Below, piece by piece: positions 55,390 through 64,000 of a stretch of DNA of 64,000 bases; the first letter of the stretch is position 1; every line of letters starts with the position of its first letter. The DNA lies in contig NZ_QZWI01000009.1 in NCBI RefSeq assembly GCF_003614975.1, positions 140,218 to 204,217 on the forward strand. The letters are read 5' to 3'. This DNA comes from Rahnella bruchi. GTDB taxonomy: Bacteria; Pseudomonadota; Gammaproteobacteria; Enterobacterales; Enterobacteriaceae. The position numbers were made by a program, and so were the translations under genes. The notes below the pieces were generated by a model, which searched no databases, was not told the origin of the DNA, and worked only from the letters and a program-made list of their open reading frames with translations.

Positions 55390-55698
55390 TTATTCAGCGT
55401 CATCGTTTTCCTGCTGCGGCTGTTGCGCAGACGGAGTACTACCTTGGTGGTAATTGTTGGTGCTGCCCGAACCTGGATTATTGCTATGGTGTGACACCGG
55501 GCGGGAAGGCACTACGGTGGAGATAGCGTGTTTATACACCATCTGGCTTACCGTATTTTTTAACAGAATGACAAACTGGTCAAAAGACTCAATCTGGCCT
55601 TGCAGCTTAATACCATTCACCAAGTAAATAGAAACCGGAACACGTTCACGACGCAATGCGTTCAGGAACGGATCTTGCAAAGATTGCCCCTTAGCCAT
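55390..55698 (-). CDS. hfq: RNA chaperone Hfq
   Basis: Hexameric Sm-like protein that pairs small RNAs with mRNAs. The 102 residues equal E. coli. The Sm core is 7-68, with Q8, D9, F42, Y55, K56 and H57 of the proximal face in place (QDPFLN, SFDQFV, YKHAIS). The disordered C-terminal tail is rich in Ser, Asn and Gln and ends in acidic DDAE, as needed for RNA release. Spacing from miaA (114 bp) leaves room for its own promoters. Confidence 0.98.
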   Translation of the reverse strand: MAKGQSLQDPFLNALRRERVPVSIYLVNGIKLQGQIESFDQFVILLKNTVSQMVYKHAISTVVPSRPVSHHSNNPGSGSTNNYHQGSTPSAQQPQQENDDAE

Positions 55699-55812
55699 TC
55701 TATCTTTTCCTTATTAGTTTGTTGTTTGTAACTTTGAGCCTATCGGCTCGAAAATAAATCACATAAAAAATTTGCGCGCTGAGTACTCATCAATTGTACA
55801 CAATCACCCAAC

Positions 55813-56754
55813 CTATGCACTAACAACCTGAATTACACGGTTTAAGGCCTCTTCTGGCTTCTCAGAATCGAGCCATTCGACACCCTCCCAACCCCGCAAC
55901 CAAGTCATCTGACGTTTGGCCAGCTGTCGTGTCGCGCAAACACCACGATAAACCATTTCATCGTAATCGAATTCACCAGATAAATATGACCACATCTGGC
56001 GATAGCCTACACAGCGAATAGAAGGCAAATCGGTATGCAAATCGCCCCGAGCTATCAGCGTCTTGACTTCGTCTTCAAAACCATTGGACAACATCTGACT
56101 AAAACGTTCCTCGATCCGCGCATGTAATAATTCACGGCGGGTCGGTGCAATCGCAAACTGATGAACGCGATAGGGCAATGTTTCACCCGAAATTTTAGTC
56201 AGTTCCGTTAAAGTTTTACCCGAAATAAAAAAAACTTCCAGTGCTCTGGACAGTCTCTGCGGATCATTCGGATGAATTCGCATTGCCGCCACCGGATCTA
56301 TCTCGCGCAATTGGTCATGAAGTGCCTCCCAACCCTGCTCCCCCGCCTGCTTTTCGATACGTTCACGAACCTCAGGGTCAGCCGGTGGCAACGGGGAAAG
56401 TCCTTCAAGCAATGCCTTGAAATAAAGCATAGTCCCACCTACCAATAACGGGATCTTATTGCGTGAGGTTATTTCCGCCATTTCGCGTAATGCGTCGCGA
56501 CGAAAATCAGCGGCGGAATAAGCCTGAGCCGGATCCAGAATATCGATCAGGCGGTGCGGTGCCTGCGCCAGTTCTTCCGCCGTCGGCTTGGCTGTACCGA
56601 TATCCATCCCACGATAGATTAAAGCAGAGTCCACGCTGACTAACTCAACAGGAAGATGGTTTATCAGCGACATCGCCAGTGCCGTTTTACCGGATGCGGT
56701 CGGCCCCATAATAAAAATCGCCGGGGGTGCGGAGTTTTTTTCAGAATCAGTCAT
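55813..56754 (-). CDS. miaA: tRNA dimethylallyltransferase
   Basis: Adds the dimethylallyl group to A37 of tRNAs reading UNN codons. From the ATG at 56752-56754 it has 313 residues (E. coli 316). The P-loop [10 protein letters not shown] is near 17-26, followed by [18 protein letters not shown] and the tRNA-binding [17 protein letters not shown]. The start overlaps the end of mutL by 8 nt, giving translational coupling. Confidence 0.97.
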   Translation of the reverse strand: MTDSEKNSAPPAIFIMGPTASGKTALAMSLINHLPVELVSVDSALIYRGMDIGTAKPTAEELAQAPHRLIDILDPAQAYSAADFRRDALREMAEITSRNKIPLLVGGTMLYFKALLEGLSPLPPADPEVRERIEKQAGEQGWEALHDQLREIDPVAAMRIHPNDPQRLSRALEVFFISGKTLTELTKISGETLPYRVHQFAIAPTRRELLHARIEERFSQMLSNGFEDEVKTLIARGDLHTDLPSIRCVGYRQMWSYLSGEFDYDEMVYRGVCATRQLAKRQMTWLRGWEGVEWLDSEKPEEALNRVIQVVSA

Positions 56755-58672
56755 GCTTAAAAGCCGCCAGCGCGGGCTGTAAATCAAGAGGTTGCAGAAG
56801 TCCGGACGGGGGCGATTTCACCAACTGCGGGCAAAGACGCTCAACATCCGTGAGTAATTGTATGGCTTGTGAAATCGTCCATATCTCGTGCTCGCAGCCA
56901 CAGTGGCGGGCAAACCACATGGCTACCGCATCAGAAGTCACCTCCTGCTGAACAGCAAGGTAACCTAACAGATCAGGTATCAACTTTTGTAAATTTTGTT
57001 GGCGTAATGGTAAAGGTACCGCGCGAACCGTCACACGATGCGACTCATTGAGCATTTCTAAGCCAAAATGCTGCAACATCGTCTGATGCCGCGCCATCAC
57101 AGCGGCCTCTTCTTTACTCACATTCAGTTTCAGCGGGATCAAAAGCGGCTGTGGGCGTAACCCTTCATCCCCAGGCGTCAGCTGCGCCCATTTCAGCCAG
57201 CGATCGGCCACCGGCAATGACAGCAACACCAACTGTTTGCCGCGCTCAAGCAATGCATATTCCGCCGAACAGACCGTCAGTACACGCCCAAAACTCTGGC
57301 TGTGTGATTCCAGTGCCGGTTCCGCCAGTGTACGGGCCGCAGGTGCAGCAGGCTTAGCGGGCTGTGCCGCGACCGGCGCGGGTTCTTGCAATGAAAACGA
57401 CTCAGATGCCGACTGCAACAATCGCCCGTAAGCCTTGCTTTCAGAAGGATTATAAGACGGTTCATTGCTGCGAAAAGCAGGCTCGCGTGGCTGGCTGGCA
57501 CGTGCCGTTTCAGGAAACACATTTTCACGCGGCTTACTGTTTTCACGTTCACGCACTGATGGTGATTGGCGTTCTGCCGGTTGCGAGAAATGGTTTCCGC
57601 CCGCGGCCTGGCGGTTTTCCTGCTGCCAGCGCGGCGTATCTTCCTGTAACTGCGGTTCATCCAGCACAGGCGCCCCCGCCTGCTGTAATACGGACATCAC
57701 GGCCTGATAAATAAAATCATGCACCAGCCGAGACTGGTGGAAACGCACTTCATGTTTGGCTGGATGCACATTCACATCCACCTGATGCGGATCGACATCC
57801 AGATACAAAACATACGCGGGCTGCTGATCGTCTTTCAGCTGATCCTGATACGCCTGGCGGATCGCGTGATTTATCAGGCGATCTTTCATCATGCGGTTAT
57901 TCACGTAGCAATACTGCATGTCCGTCAGGTTGCGTGAACCGGCCGGATCCGCCACCCAACCGCGTATCGCCAAATCGCCGTGACTCCACTCCACTTCCAG
58001 CGCGTGCTCGACAAACGTCGGGCTGCAAATACTCGCCAGACGGCGGGAAAACTGCGAAGGATCTTTGACCGCGCGATACTGACGAATGAGTTTGCCGTTG
58101 TGACTGAGATTGACGGAAACGTCAAAGCGCGCCAGCGCAATCCGGCGGACGACTTCATCAATATGAGTAAATTCGGTTTTCTCGGTGCGCATGAATTTAC
58201 GGCGGGCGGGGGTGTTGTAGAACAAATCCAGCACTTCCACGGTTGAGCCCTGCGGATGCGCCGCCGGTTTGACGGTGACCGCCATATCGCGCCCTTCGGC
58301 GTAGGCCTGCCAGGCTTCATTTTGTTCAGCCGTGCGCGATGTCAGGATAAGGCGCGAAACCGAGCTGATGCTTGCCAGTGCTTCGCCGCGAAAGCCGAGA
58401 CTGAGAATAGCTTCGAGATCGTCAAGACAGGTAATCTTACTGGTGGCATGACGCGCCAGTGCCAGAGCCAGATCGTCTTTGCCAATCCCACAGCCGTTAT
58501 CGCGAATGCGGATAAGTTTGGCACCACCACGATCGATATCAATATCGATGCGCGTTGCGCCCGCATCAAGGCTATTTTCCACCAGCTCTTTCACCACGGA
58601 AGCCGGCCTTTCGACAACTTCGCCCGCTGCTATCTGGTTAGCAAGTTGCGGCGGCAGTACCTTGATCGGCAT
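56747..58672 (-). CDS. mutL: DNA mismatch repair protein MutL
   Basis: A 641-residue GHKL ATPase that links MutS recognition to MutH and UvrD. The N-terminal ATPase domain has [11 protein letters not shown] (catalytic E and N), DNGCGI and [11 protein letters not shown] long, poorly conserved linker rich in Pro, Ser and Gln spans about 345-450. The C-terminal dimerisation domain lacks the DQHA-type endonuclease motif, as expected where MutH is present. AGGAG precedes the ATG. Confidence 0.97.
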   Translation of the reverse strand: MPIKVLPPQLANQIAAGEVVERPASVVKELVENSLDAGATRIDIDIDRGGAKLIRIRDNGCGIGKDDLALALARHATSKITCLDDLEAILSLGFRGEALASISSVSRLILTSRTAEQNEAWQAYAEGRDMAVTVKPAAHPQGSTVEVLDLFYNTPARRKFMRTEKTEFTHIDEVVRRIALARFDVSVNLSHNGKLIRQYRAVKDPSQFSRRLASICSPTFVEHALEVEWSHGDLAIRGWVADPAGSRNLTDMQYCYVNNRMMKDRLINHAIRQAYQDQLKDDQQPAYVLYLDVDPHQVDVNVHPAKHEVRFHQSRLVHDFIYQAVMSVLQQAGAPVLDEPQLQEDTPRWQQENRQAAGGNHFSQPAERQSPSVRERENSKPRENVFPETARASQPREPAFRSNEPSYNPSESKAYGRLLQSASESFSLQEPAPVAAQPAKPAAPAARTLAEPALESHSQSFGRVLTVCSAEYALLERGKQLVLLSLPVADRWLKWAQLTPGDEGLRPQPLLIPLKLNVSKEEAAVMARHQTMLQHFGLEMLNESHRVTVRAVPLPLRQQNLQKLIPDLLGYLAVQQEVTSDAVAMWFARHCGCEHEIWTISQAIQLLTDVERLCPQLVKSPPSGLLQPLDLQPALAAFKHD

Positions 58673-58706
58673 AGCGGCTCCTGTGGCAGGCGATTATAAA
58701 CCGCCC

Positions 58707-60461
58707 TTAAGTCTGTGGAATAGTTAAGGTTTGGCCGAGCTGTACCTCGCCAGACTTCATGTGATTTGCGGTTTTAATGTCATTCATACTGACACCATAT
58801 TTACTCGCGATTGCCGACAACGTATCACCACGTTTCACTTTATGTTTTGCCGGTTTCTTCGAGGCTTTTGCCGTTGTTCCGGAAGATGTGCGGGTGCCCG
58901 CGGGCACTTTCAATCTCTGGCCGACCCAAACCCCGTCTTTTTTCAATTTATTAAGGTCACGTAGCGCCGCATTGGTCGTGCCGTAGCTGTTCGCGATACC
59001 GGTCAGTGTTTCGCCGCGGGTCACTTTATGGATCTGCGTGGCACCGGCTGCACCGGCGGTCACTTCAATCGGCCCCGGCTGACGGGTGGTGCTGGCTGCC
59101 GCGCTATTGTCTGCTGCCGCCGCTGCTGATGAGGCCAGCAGCGGGCGGTTTTCGACCTTTGGGCCGTTTTGTATCGGATGCGACTGGAAATAATTACGCA
59201 GACCGATGTGAATGGCCCTCGCAATTTTATCCTGGTACGCGCTGCTGCCCAGCAGCCGCTCCTCAGTTGAGTTACTGATAAAGCCGGTTTCCACCAGCAA
59301 TGAAGGAATATCCGGCGAACGTAATACGCCCAGACTGGCGTGCTCCGGTTTCGCTTTATGCAACGAGCCGACGGAGCGCAGTTCACGCAGAACGCGGGTT
59401 GCGACGTCGTAACCTACGCGTTGTGAATGCCCGAACTGCAAATCGAGCACGGCCTGACTCAGATACGGGTCGGATGCAGTATTCGCCAGCACATCACCCG
59501 CGCCGCCGAGCAGTTCGGATTGCTTCTCGTGCTGCTCCAGCCAGTTACCCATTTCGCTGTTCGCACGGCGGTTCGACAATACCCAGACCGATGCACCACG
59601 CGCGCTGCGGCTTGGCGCGGCATCGGCGTGAATGGAAACCAGAACGTTGGCATTTTTCTTACGCGCGACGTCTGAACGTCCCATCACAGAAATAAAGTAA
59701 TCGCCGTCACGGGTTAATACCGGCTGGAACATCGGATCAGCATTCAGAATCGCCTGTAATTTGCGGGCGATAGCGATGGTGACATTCTTTTCTTTCAGGC
59801 CGCCCGCGCCGATAGCACCGGGATCCTGTCCGCCGTGACCGGCATCAATCGCGACAATGATTTTGCTGTCACTGGTACTGACGGTTGAGGAACGCGAGTT
59901 ATCCGGTGCGACAGTCGTGGAAACCACTTTAGTCTGATCGTTGGTAAACGGATTAGATTTAGAGGACGGAGTGACCGTTTTGCCTGCATTAGGCGAAGGC
60001 GTATTGGTGGCCGTTACAACCGGCGCAGTTCGGCGCGGCGCGGGCGCAGAGGCATTCATAGTCAGCACGACCGTATACTGGCTGCCGTCTTTTTGTTTCG
60101 TCGCGTTGGTTCTGACTTTCTGATTCAGTTCAAACACCAGGCGCTGACTTTGTGCATTGGGTGGCGTACTGGCACGCACACGCGTCACCAGATTCTGACC
60201 ATTGAAATTGAGCGGCAACCCTTTCATCACGCCGTCCTGGCGGATATCCATCACCACACGTTCAGGATTATGCAGCGGGAAAAACGAGTAATCCGGCGAA
60301 CCGTCAAACGTAATCGTGACTGTCGACTGCGTCTGCCCGTTGGAAACATTGATGTTTTTCATACCCGCCGCAAAAACCGGCGATGCCAGCACGGCAGACA
60401 ACATCAGCGTCGATAGCAACATCGCCGCTGAAGTAAACAGAGAGGTAAAACGTAAATTCAT
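58707..60461 (-). CDS. amiB: N-acetylmuramoyl-L-alanine amidase AmiB with two LysM domains
   Basis: A periplasmic amidase that cleaves septal peptidoglycan after activation by EnvC. The ATG at 60459-60461 (AAGGA upstream) gives 584 residues; a GTG at 60486-60488 would add nine. The signal peptide is about 1-31. An AMIN domain (about 36-130), a Ser/Thr/Pro linker, and an Amidase_3 domain follow, with zinc ligands in [18 protein letters not shown] and SIHADA. Two C-terminal LysM repeats (about 483-530 and 540-584) bind glycan. E. coli AmiB has 445 residues and lacks them. Confidence 0.96.
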   Translation of the reverse strand: MNLRFTSLFTSAAMLLSTLMLSAVLASPVFAAGMKNINVSNGQTQSTVTITFDGSPDYSFFPLHNPERVVMDIRQDGVMKGLPLNFNGQNLVTRVRASTPPNAQSQRLVFELNQKVRTNATKQKDGSQYTVVLTMNASAPAPRRTAPVVTATNTPSPNAGKTVTPSSKSNPFTNDQTKVVSTTVAPDNSRSSTVSTSDSKIIVAIDAGHGGQDPGAIGAGGLKEKNVTIAIARKLQAILNADPMFQPVLTRDGDYFISVMGRSDVARKKNANVLVSIHADAAPSRSARGASVWVLSNRRANSEMGNWLEQHEKQSELLGGAGDVLANTASDPYLSQAVLDLQFGHSQRVGYDVATRVLRELRSVGSLHKAKPEHASLGVLRSPDIPSLLVETGFISNSTEERLLGSSAYQDKIARAIHIGLRNYFQSHPIQNGPKVENRPLLASSAAAAADNSAAASTTRQPGPIEVTAGAAGATQIHKVTRGETLTGIANSYGTTNAALRDLNKLKKDGVWVGQRLKVPAGTRTSSGTTAKASKKPAKHKVKRGDTLSAIASKYGVSMNDIKTANHMKSGEVQLGQTLTIPQT

Positions 60462-60468
60462 CGCGTGA

Positions 60469-60936
60469 TCATCCTTGCTGTTGAACACGATGCAGCAAAT
60501 TTATGCCAGAATCAGAAACCGCCACCAGCGTCGCGGTGCGCCCGGTCTGGGAATAATCCAGCGTCAGTTCAATATCCGGTTCGGGTAACACGCCAGCGCC
60601 CTGCTGCGGCCATTCGACCAGACAAATGGCGTCTTGTGCGAAATAATCGCGGATCCCCATAAACTCCAGCTCTTCCGGATCAGCAAGACGGTATAAATCA
60701 AAATGATAGACGGCAATCGTTTCCAGCTGATAAGGCTCAACCAGGGTGTAAGTCGGGCTTTTCACATTGCCCTGATGCCCCAATGCCTGAAGAAATCCCC
60801 GGCTAAAGGTTGTTTTACCGGCTCCCAGGTCGCCATAAAGATGGATAACCGTTGAGCCTTCGCAGGCTTTCGCCAGAGAAGCACCTAGTTGCAGCGTTGC
60901 CGCTTCGTCGGGTAAAGAGATATTAAGTTGATTCAT
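60469..60936 (-). CDS. tsaE: tRNA threonylcarbamoyladenosine biosynthesis ATPase TsaE
   Basis: A 155-residue P-loop protein that resets the TsaBD complex during t6A37 synthesis on tRNA. Walker A is [13 protein letters not shown] near 36-48. The conserved [10 protein letters not shown] and HFDLYRL are both present. It follows nnr after 10 bp and precedes amiB by 7 bp. Confidence 0.97.
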   Translation of the reverse strand: MNQLNISLPDEAATLQLGASLAKACEGSTVIHLYGDLGAGKTTFSRGFLQALGHQGNVKSPTYTLVEPYQLETIAVYHFDLYRLADPEELEFMGIRDYFAQDAICLVEWPQQGAGVLPEPDIELTLDYSQTGRTATLVAVSDSGINLLHRVQQQG

Positions 60937-60946
60937 TCAGTGATAT

Positions 60947-62461
60947 CTATTTCTTCAGGTCTGGATTAACTAACGGGGCAATCACCGCTAAAAGATCAGT
61001 TGCCAGCATTCCGCGCGTTCCCTGCCGGTGGGCAATTTCGTCTGCGGCAGCGCCATGTACGACTGAACCCGCGCAGGCTGCATCAAATACATTGAGTTTC
61101 TGAGCCAGCAATCCGCCAATGATACCAGAAAGCACGTCGCCCATACCGCCGGATGCCATTCCGGCATTGCCGACATCCGCCACTGCCATTTCACCCTGTT
61201 CACTGGCAATCAGGCTGCCTGCACCTTTTAGCACCACCACGCCGCCATAATGCGCCGCGAGTTTTTGCGCCGAAAGTAAGCGGTCACTCTCAATATCCTT
61301 CACGCTGCAACCGAGTAAACGGGCGGCTTCGCCAGGATGAGGCGTCAGTACGCGATTTTGCCGTTTCCGTGGATTGATTGCCAGCAGGTTAAGCGCATCA
61401 GCATCCCATAAGGCCGGTTTATCCCACTTTGCCGCGCGATCCACTGCCTGTTTACCCCATTCTTTCTGGCCTAAACCGGGGCCGATGACGAGTACATCCG
61501 CCCATTCAAGCCCTTCATCAAGTGATTCTGCGCTCAGTTCCTGCACCATCAGCTCAGGTCTGGCCGTCAGTAAGGGACCGGCATGCTCTTTGTGAGTGAG
61601 TACTCGCACCAGTCCGGCACCAGTACGCAAAGCCGCTTCCGACGCCATACGGATCGCACCGGCAAATCCTGTATCGCCGCCCACCACCAGCAAACGTCCG
61701 TGCTCACCTTTATGAGAACACGGGCGGCGCGGATGCAACCATTGACTAAGCTGCGAAGCGTCAAGCCGCTGCAATGCCGCAACATGCCCACTCAGCCAGC
61801 TTTCCAGCCCAAGCGCATCACAATGTAATTTGCCGGTGTAATCGCGCGCCTGACCGGTCAGTAAACCGGGTTTCAGGGCAATGAAACTGACGGTGTGCGT
61901 GGCGTGTACCGCCTTCCCCGCTGTCTGACCGGTCTGCGCATCAAGACCCGAAGGAATATCTAGAGAGATGACAGGCAAAGACGCCGAATTAATGGCAGCA
62001 ATCAGGGAATCATAAGGTGCGCGCGGCGCAGAGGATAAACCGGTGCCAAGCAAACCATCGATAATCAAATCGGTGTCGTGCGGCCACGCGGATTCGGCTG
62101 CACTGACAGCTCCGCCGCCTTTCAGCCAGCCCTGTCGCGCCGTCTCTGCCTCTTCCGGCAAGGGTTTATTGCCTTCCACGGCCAGCAGGGTGACGCGTAT
62201 TCCGGCGGTTTTCGCCAGACGGGCGATTTCGAAACCGTCGCCGCCGTTATTGCCGTGACCACATAAAATCAGCCAGTGACGCGTTTGCGGAAACTCACGC
62301 TGCGCCAGCAAAAACGCGGCTTTTGCCGCACGTTGCATCAGCGTAAACAGAGAAATCCCCGTTTCCTGCGCGGCCTGACGCTCAGCTTGTCGCAGCCAGT
62401 CAGCAGAAAACACGGAATGTGGTAAACTCGCCTCGTTTCGTTTTTCACGTTGGTTCGTCAT
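60947..62461 (-). CDS. nnr: Bifunctional NAD(P)H-hydrate repair enzyme Nnr
   Basis: Repairs hydrated NAD(P)H. The N-terminal epimerase half (about 1-220) has GHGNNGGDGFEIAR. The C-terminal ADP/ATP-dependent dehydratase half has LTPHPGEAARLLG and the GMASGGMGDVLSGIIGGL signature. It has 504 residues (E. coli 515). A strong SD (GAGGGAG) precedes the ATG. That ATG overlaps the queG start codon on the other strand by 2 bp. It is the first gene of the hfq-hfl superoperon. Confidence 0.97.
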   Translation of the reverse strand: MTNQREKRNEASLPHSVFSADWLRQAERQAAQETGISLFTLMQRAAKAAFLLAQREFPQTRHWLILCGHGNNGGDGFEIARLAKTAGIRVTLLAVEGNKPLPEEAETARQGWLKGGGAVSAAESAWPHDTDLIIDGLLGTGLSSAPRAPYDSLIAAINSASLPVISLDIPSGLDAQTGQTAGKAVHATHTVSFIALKPGLLTGQARDYTGKLHCDALGLESWLSGHVAALQRLDASQLSQWLHPRRPCSHKGEHGRLLVVGGDTGFAGAIRMASEAALRTGAGLVRVLTHKEHAGPLLTARPELMVQELSAESLDEGLEWADVLVIGPGLGQKEWGKQAVDRAAKWDKPALWDADALNLLAINPRKRQNRVLTPHPGEAARLLGCSVKDIESDRLLSAQKLAAHYGGVVVLKGAGSLIASEQGEMAVADVGNAGMASGGMGDVLSGIIGGLLAQKLNVFDAACAGSVVHGAAADEIAHRQGTRGMLATDLLAVIAPLVNPDLKK

Positions 62462-63614
62462 GACACTCCCTCTCGATCTCGTTCAACTGGCTCAACATAT
62501 CAAGCAATGGGGCCAATCGCTAGGCTTCCAGCAGGTTGGCATCTGCGATACAGACTTATCTGTCGAAGAGCCCCAACTGCAAGACTGGCTTGATAAACAA
62601 TATCATGGCGAGATGGACTGGATGGCACGCCACGGCTTGCTACGCGCCCGTCCGCATGAATTATTGCCCGGCACGTTGCGGGTGATCAGCGTGCGCATGA
62701 ACTATCTGCCCGCCAAAGCCGCCTTTGCCAAAACCCTGAATAATCCGCAACTCGGTTACGTCAGCCGATATGCCCTGGGGCGCGACTATCACAAAGTGTT
62801 GCGCCAGCGGTTAAAAAAACTGGGCGACATGATCCAGGCGCACTGCACTGAACATGCTGACCAGAATGTCACCTTCCGACCTTTTGTTGATTCCGCACCG
62901 GTCATGGAACGCCCGCTGGCAGCGAAAGCCGGTCTTGGCTGGGTTGGTAAACACTCACTTATTCTTAACCGTGAATCCGGTTCGTGGTTCTTTCTCGGCG
63001 AACTGCTGATTGATTTACCGCTACCTGTCGATCAGCCGCAGGAAGAAAAGTGCGGAAAGTGCGTGGCCTGCATCACCACTTGCCCGACCGGTGCCATCGT
63101 CGCGCCTTATACCGTTGATGCCCGGCGCTGTATTTCCTATCTGACTATCGAACTGGAAGGCGCGATACCGGAAGAATTTCGGCCTCTGATGGGTAACCGC
63201 ATCTACGGCTGCGATGACTGCCAGCTGATCTGCCCATGGAACCGTTATTCGCAACTCACTGATGAAGAAGACTTTAGCCCGCGCGCCGCACTGCATGCGC
63301 CGGAGCTGATTGCTTTATTTGGCTGGACGGAAGAGAAGTTTTTACGCATTACAGAAGGGTCGCCGATACGACGTATCGGACATTTGCGCTGGCTGCGCAA
63401 TATTGCGGTGGCGTTGGGCAACGCGCCCTACTCGCAGGAAGTGATGGATTCTCTGCATTCGCGTGAAGGGGAAAATACGCTGCTGGATGAACATATCAGC
63501 TGGGCTATCGCGCAACAGGTAGAAAGAAGAAAGGAACATCGTGTCGAAGTGCAAACATTACAGCAGAAACGGCTGATCCGTGCGGTGGAAAAAGGTTTGC
63601 CAAGGGATGCATAA
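62460..63614 (+). CDS. queG: Epoxyqueuosine reductase QueG
   Basis: Last step of queuosine synthesis in tRNA: reduces epoxyqueuosine using cobalamin and two [4Fe-4S] clusters. The 384 residues (E. coli 379) show cluster motifs CGKCVACITTCPTGA and CDDCQLICPWN. The conserved N-terminal YHGEMDWMARH, a C-terminal HEAT-like region and the family end KGLPRDA are also present. Its ribosome-binding site is weak. It is divergent from nnr with overlapping start codons. Confidence 0.97.
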   Translation: MTLPLDLVQLAQHIKQWGQSLGFQQVGICDTDLSVEEPQLQDWLDKQYHGEMDWMARHGLLRARPHELLPGTLRVISVRMNYLPAKAAFAKTLNNPQLGYVSRYALGRDYHKVLRQRLKKLGDMIQAHCTEHADQNVTFRPFVDSAPVMERPLAAKAGLGWVGKHSLILNRESGSWFFLGELLIDLPLPVDQPQEEKCGKCVACITTCPTGAIVAPYTVDARRCISYLTIELEGAIPEEFRPLMGNRIYGCDDCQLICPWNRYSQLTDEEDFSPRAALHAPELIALFGWTEEKFLRITEGSPIRRIGHLRWLRNIAVALGNAPYSQEVMDSLHSREGENTLLDEHISWAIAQQVERRKEHRVEVQTLQQKRLIRAVEKGLPRDA

Positions 63615-63928
63615 CTTTTCCCTGAAGACTATGATCCGTATTGCATAATTTTCTGTGCATAAAAATAAAAATGCTTTGCCAATCAAGTGCAAAAAAAAGA
63701 GCAAGAGATCGTCATAACGTTTCGTTATAAATTCATTTTTATTTAAATCAATTAGTTAGATTTTGGCAATATGGCAAGCGCAAAAAACAGACAGTGTAAA
63801 AAAACAACTAAACCTGTGGATAAGTCTGTTTAAAAAAATAATACAAACCGTGTAATGATTGTTTCATTCGCGCACGAAATATGCACCAGAAAGGCATAAA
63901 GAAATGATTTTATATCGAAGAAGAAATT
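63615..63928. other. AT-rich intergenic region queG to tRNA-Gly
   Basis: 314 bp with no gene. A weak TTTGC/GCAAA hairpin at 63675-63693, followed on the minus strand by GCATTTTTATTTTT, may end the tRNA-Gly transcript. No good terminator for queG was seen. Confidence 0.45.

Positions 63929-64000
<72 letters not shown>

Noticed and set aside
63615..63928. AT-rich gap before tRNA-Gly as an integration site
   Set aside because: No integrase gene or repeated tRNA end is visible inside the window; the other side of the tRNA cluster is not available.

Overview
The window is core chromosome of a gammaproteobacterium of the order Enterobacterales. Nearly every gene aligns over its whole length with its Escherichia coli counterpart. 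The layout, with basRS (pmrAB) between dacB and obgE, mdh-argR-yhcN after ispB, and an AmiB carrying two C-terminal LysM repeats, suggests the family Yersiniaceae (Rahnella, Serratia or Yersinia relatives). The genus cannot be fixed from the sequence alone. I see no prophage, insertion sequence, CRISPR array or integron. The only accessory-looking spot is a small Mu-like regulator locus at 14.8-16.2 kb.

Left part (1-19.3 kb) corresponds to the E. coli nusA-argR neighbourhood. It holds metY, leuU, secG, glmM, folP, ftsH and rlmE on the minus strand, then yhbY (+), greA (-), dacB-basR-basS (+), the ribosomal operon rplU-rpmA-yhbE-obgE (-), ispB (+), a Mu repressor-like DNA-binding gene (-) facing away from a Ner-like gene nlp (+) across 690 bp of AT-rich DNA, mdh (-), argR (+) and two tandem yhcN-like genes (+). 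Themes are protein export, membrane proteolysis, cell-wall and folate precursors, ribosome maturation, respiration and arginine control.

Right part (19.6-64 kb) corresponds to the E. coli 94-96 minute region in compacted form: mpl, fbp, a chemoreceptor, ppa, ytfP-tamB-tamA, msrA, paeA(ytfL), ytfK, ytfJ, cysQ, cpdB, fklB, ytfB, then rpsF-priB-rpsR-rplI, yjfP, a second chemoreceptor, bsmA, aidB, nsrR-rnr-rlmB, purA, yjeT, and the long minus-strand superoperon nnr-tsaE-amiB-mutL-miaA-hfq-hflX-hflK-hflC. It ends with queG (+) and a tRNA-Gly cut by the window edge. The join between the two parts is the yhcN2-mpl interval. That interval also holds a run of four hairpins ending in a perfect intrinsic terminator, a candidate small RNA.

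The most interesting observations are: the divergent Mu c-like/Ner-like regulator pair, which looks like a domesticated phage switch; the candidate structured RNA at 19.4-19.5 kb; a perfect FNR box upstream of the Cache-domain chemoreceptor, together with sigma-28-like promoters for both chemoreceptors; a long inverted repeat in the trailer of metY; a terminator-like element in the greA leader; and several tight gene junctions (nnr/queG overlapping divergent starts, bsmA/aidB abutting convergent stops). Several starts were moved inward from the longest open frame on ribosome-binding-site and family-length grounds, including GTG starts for msrA and nsrR.
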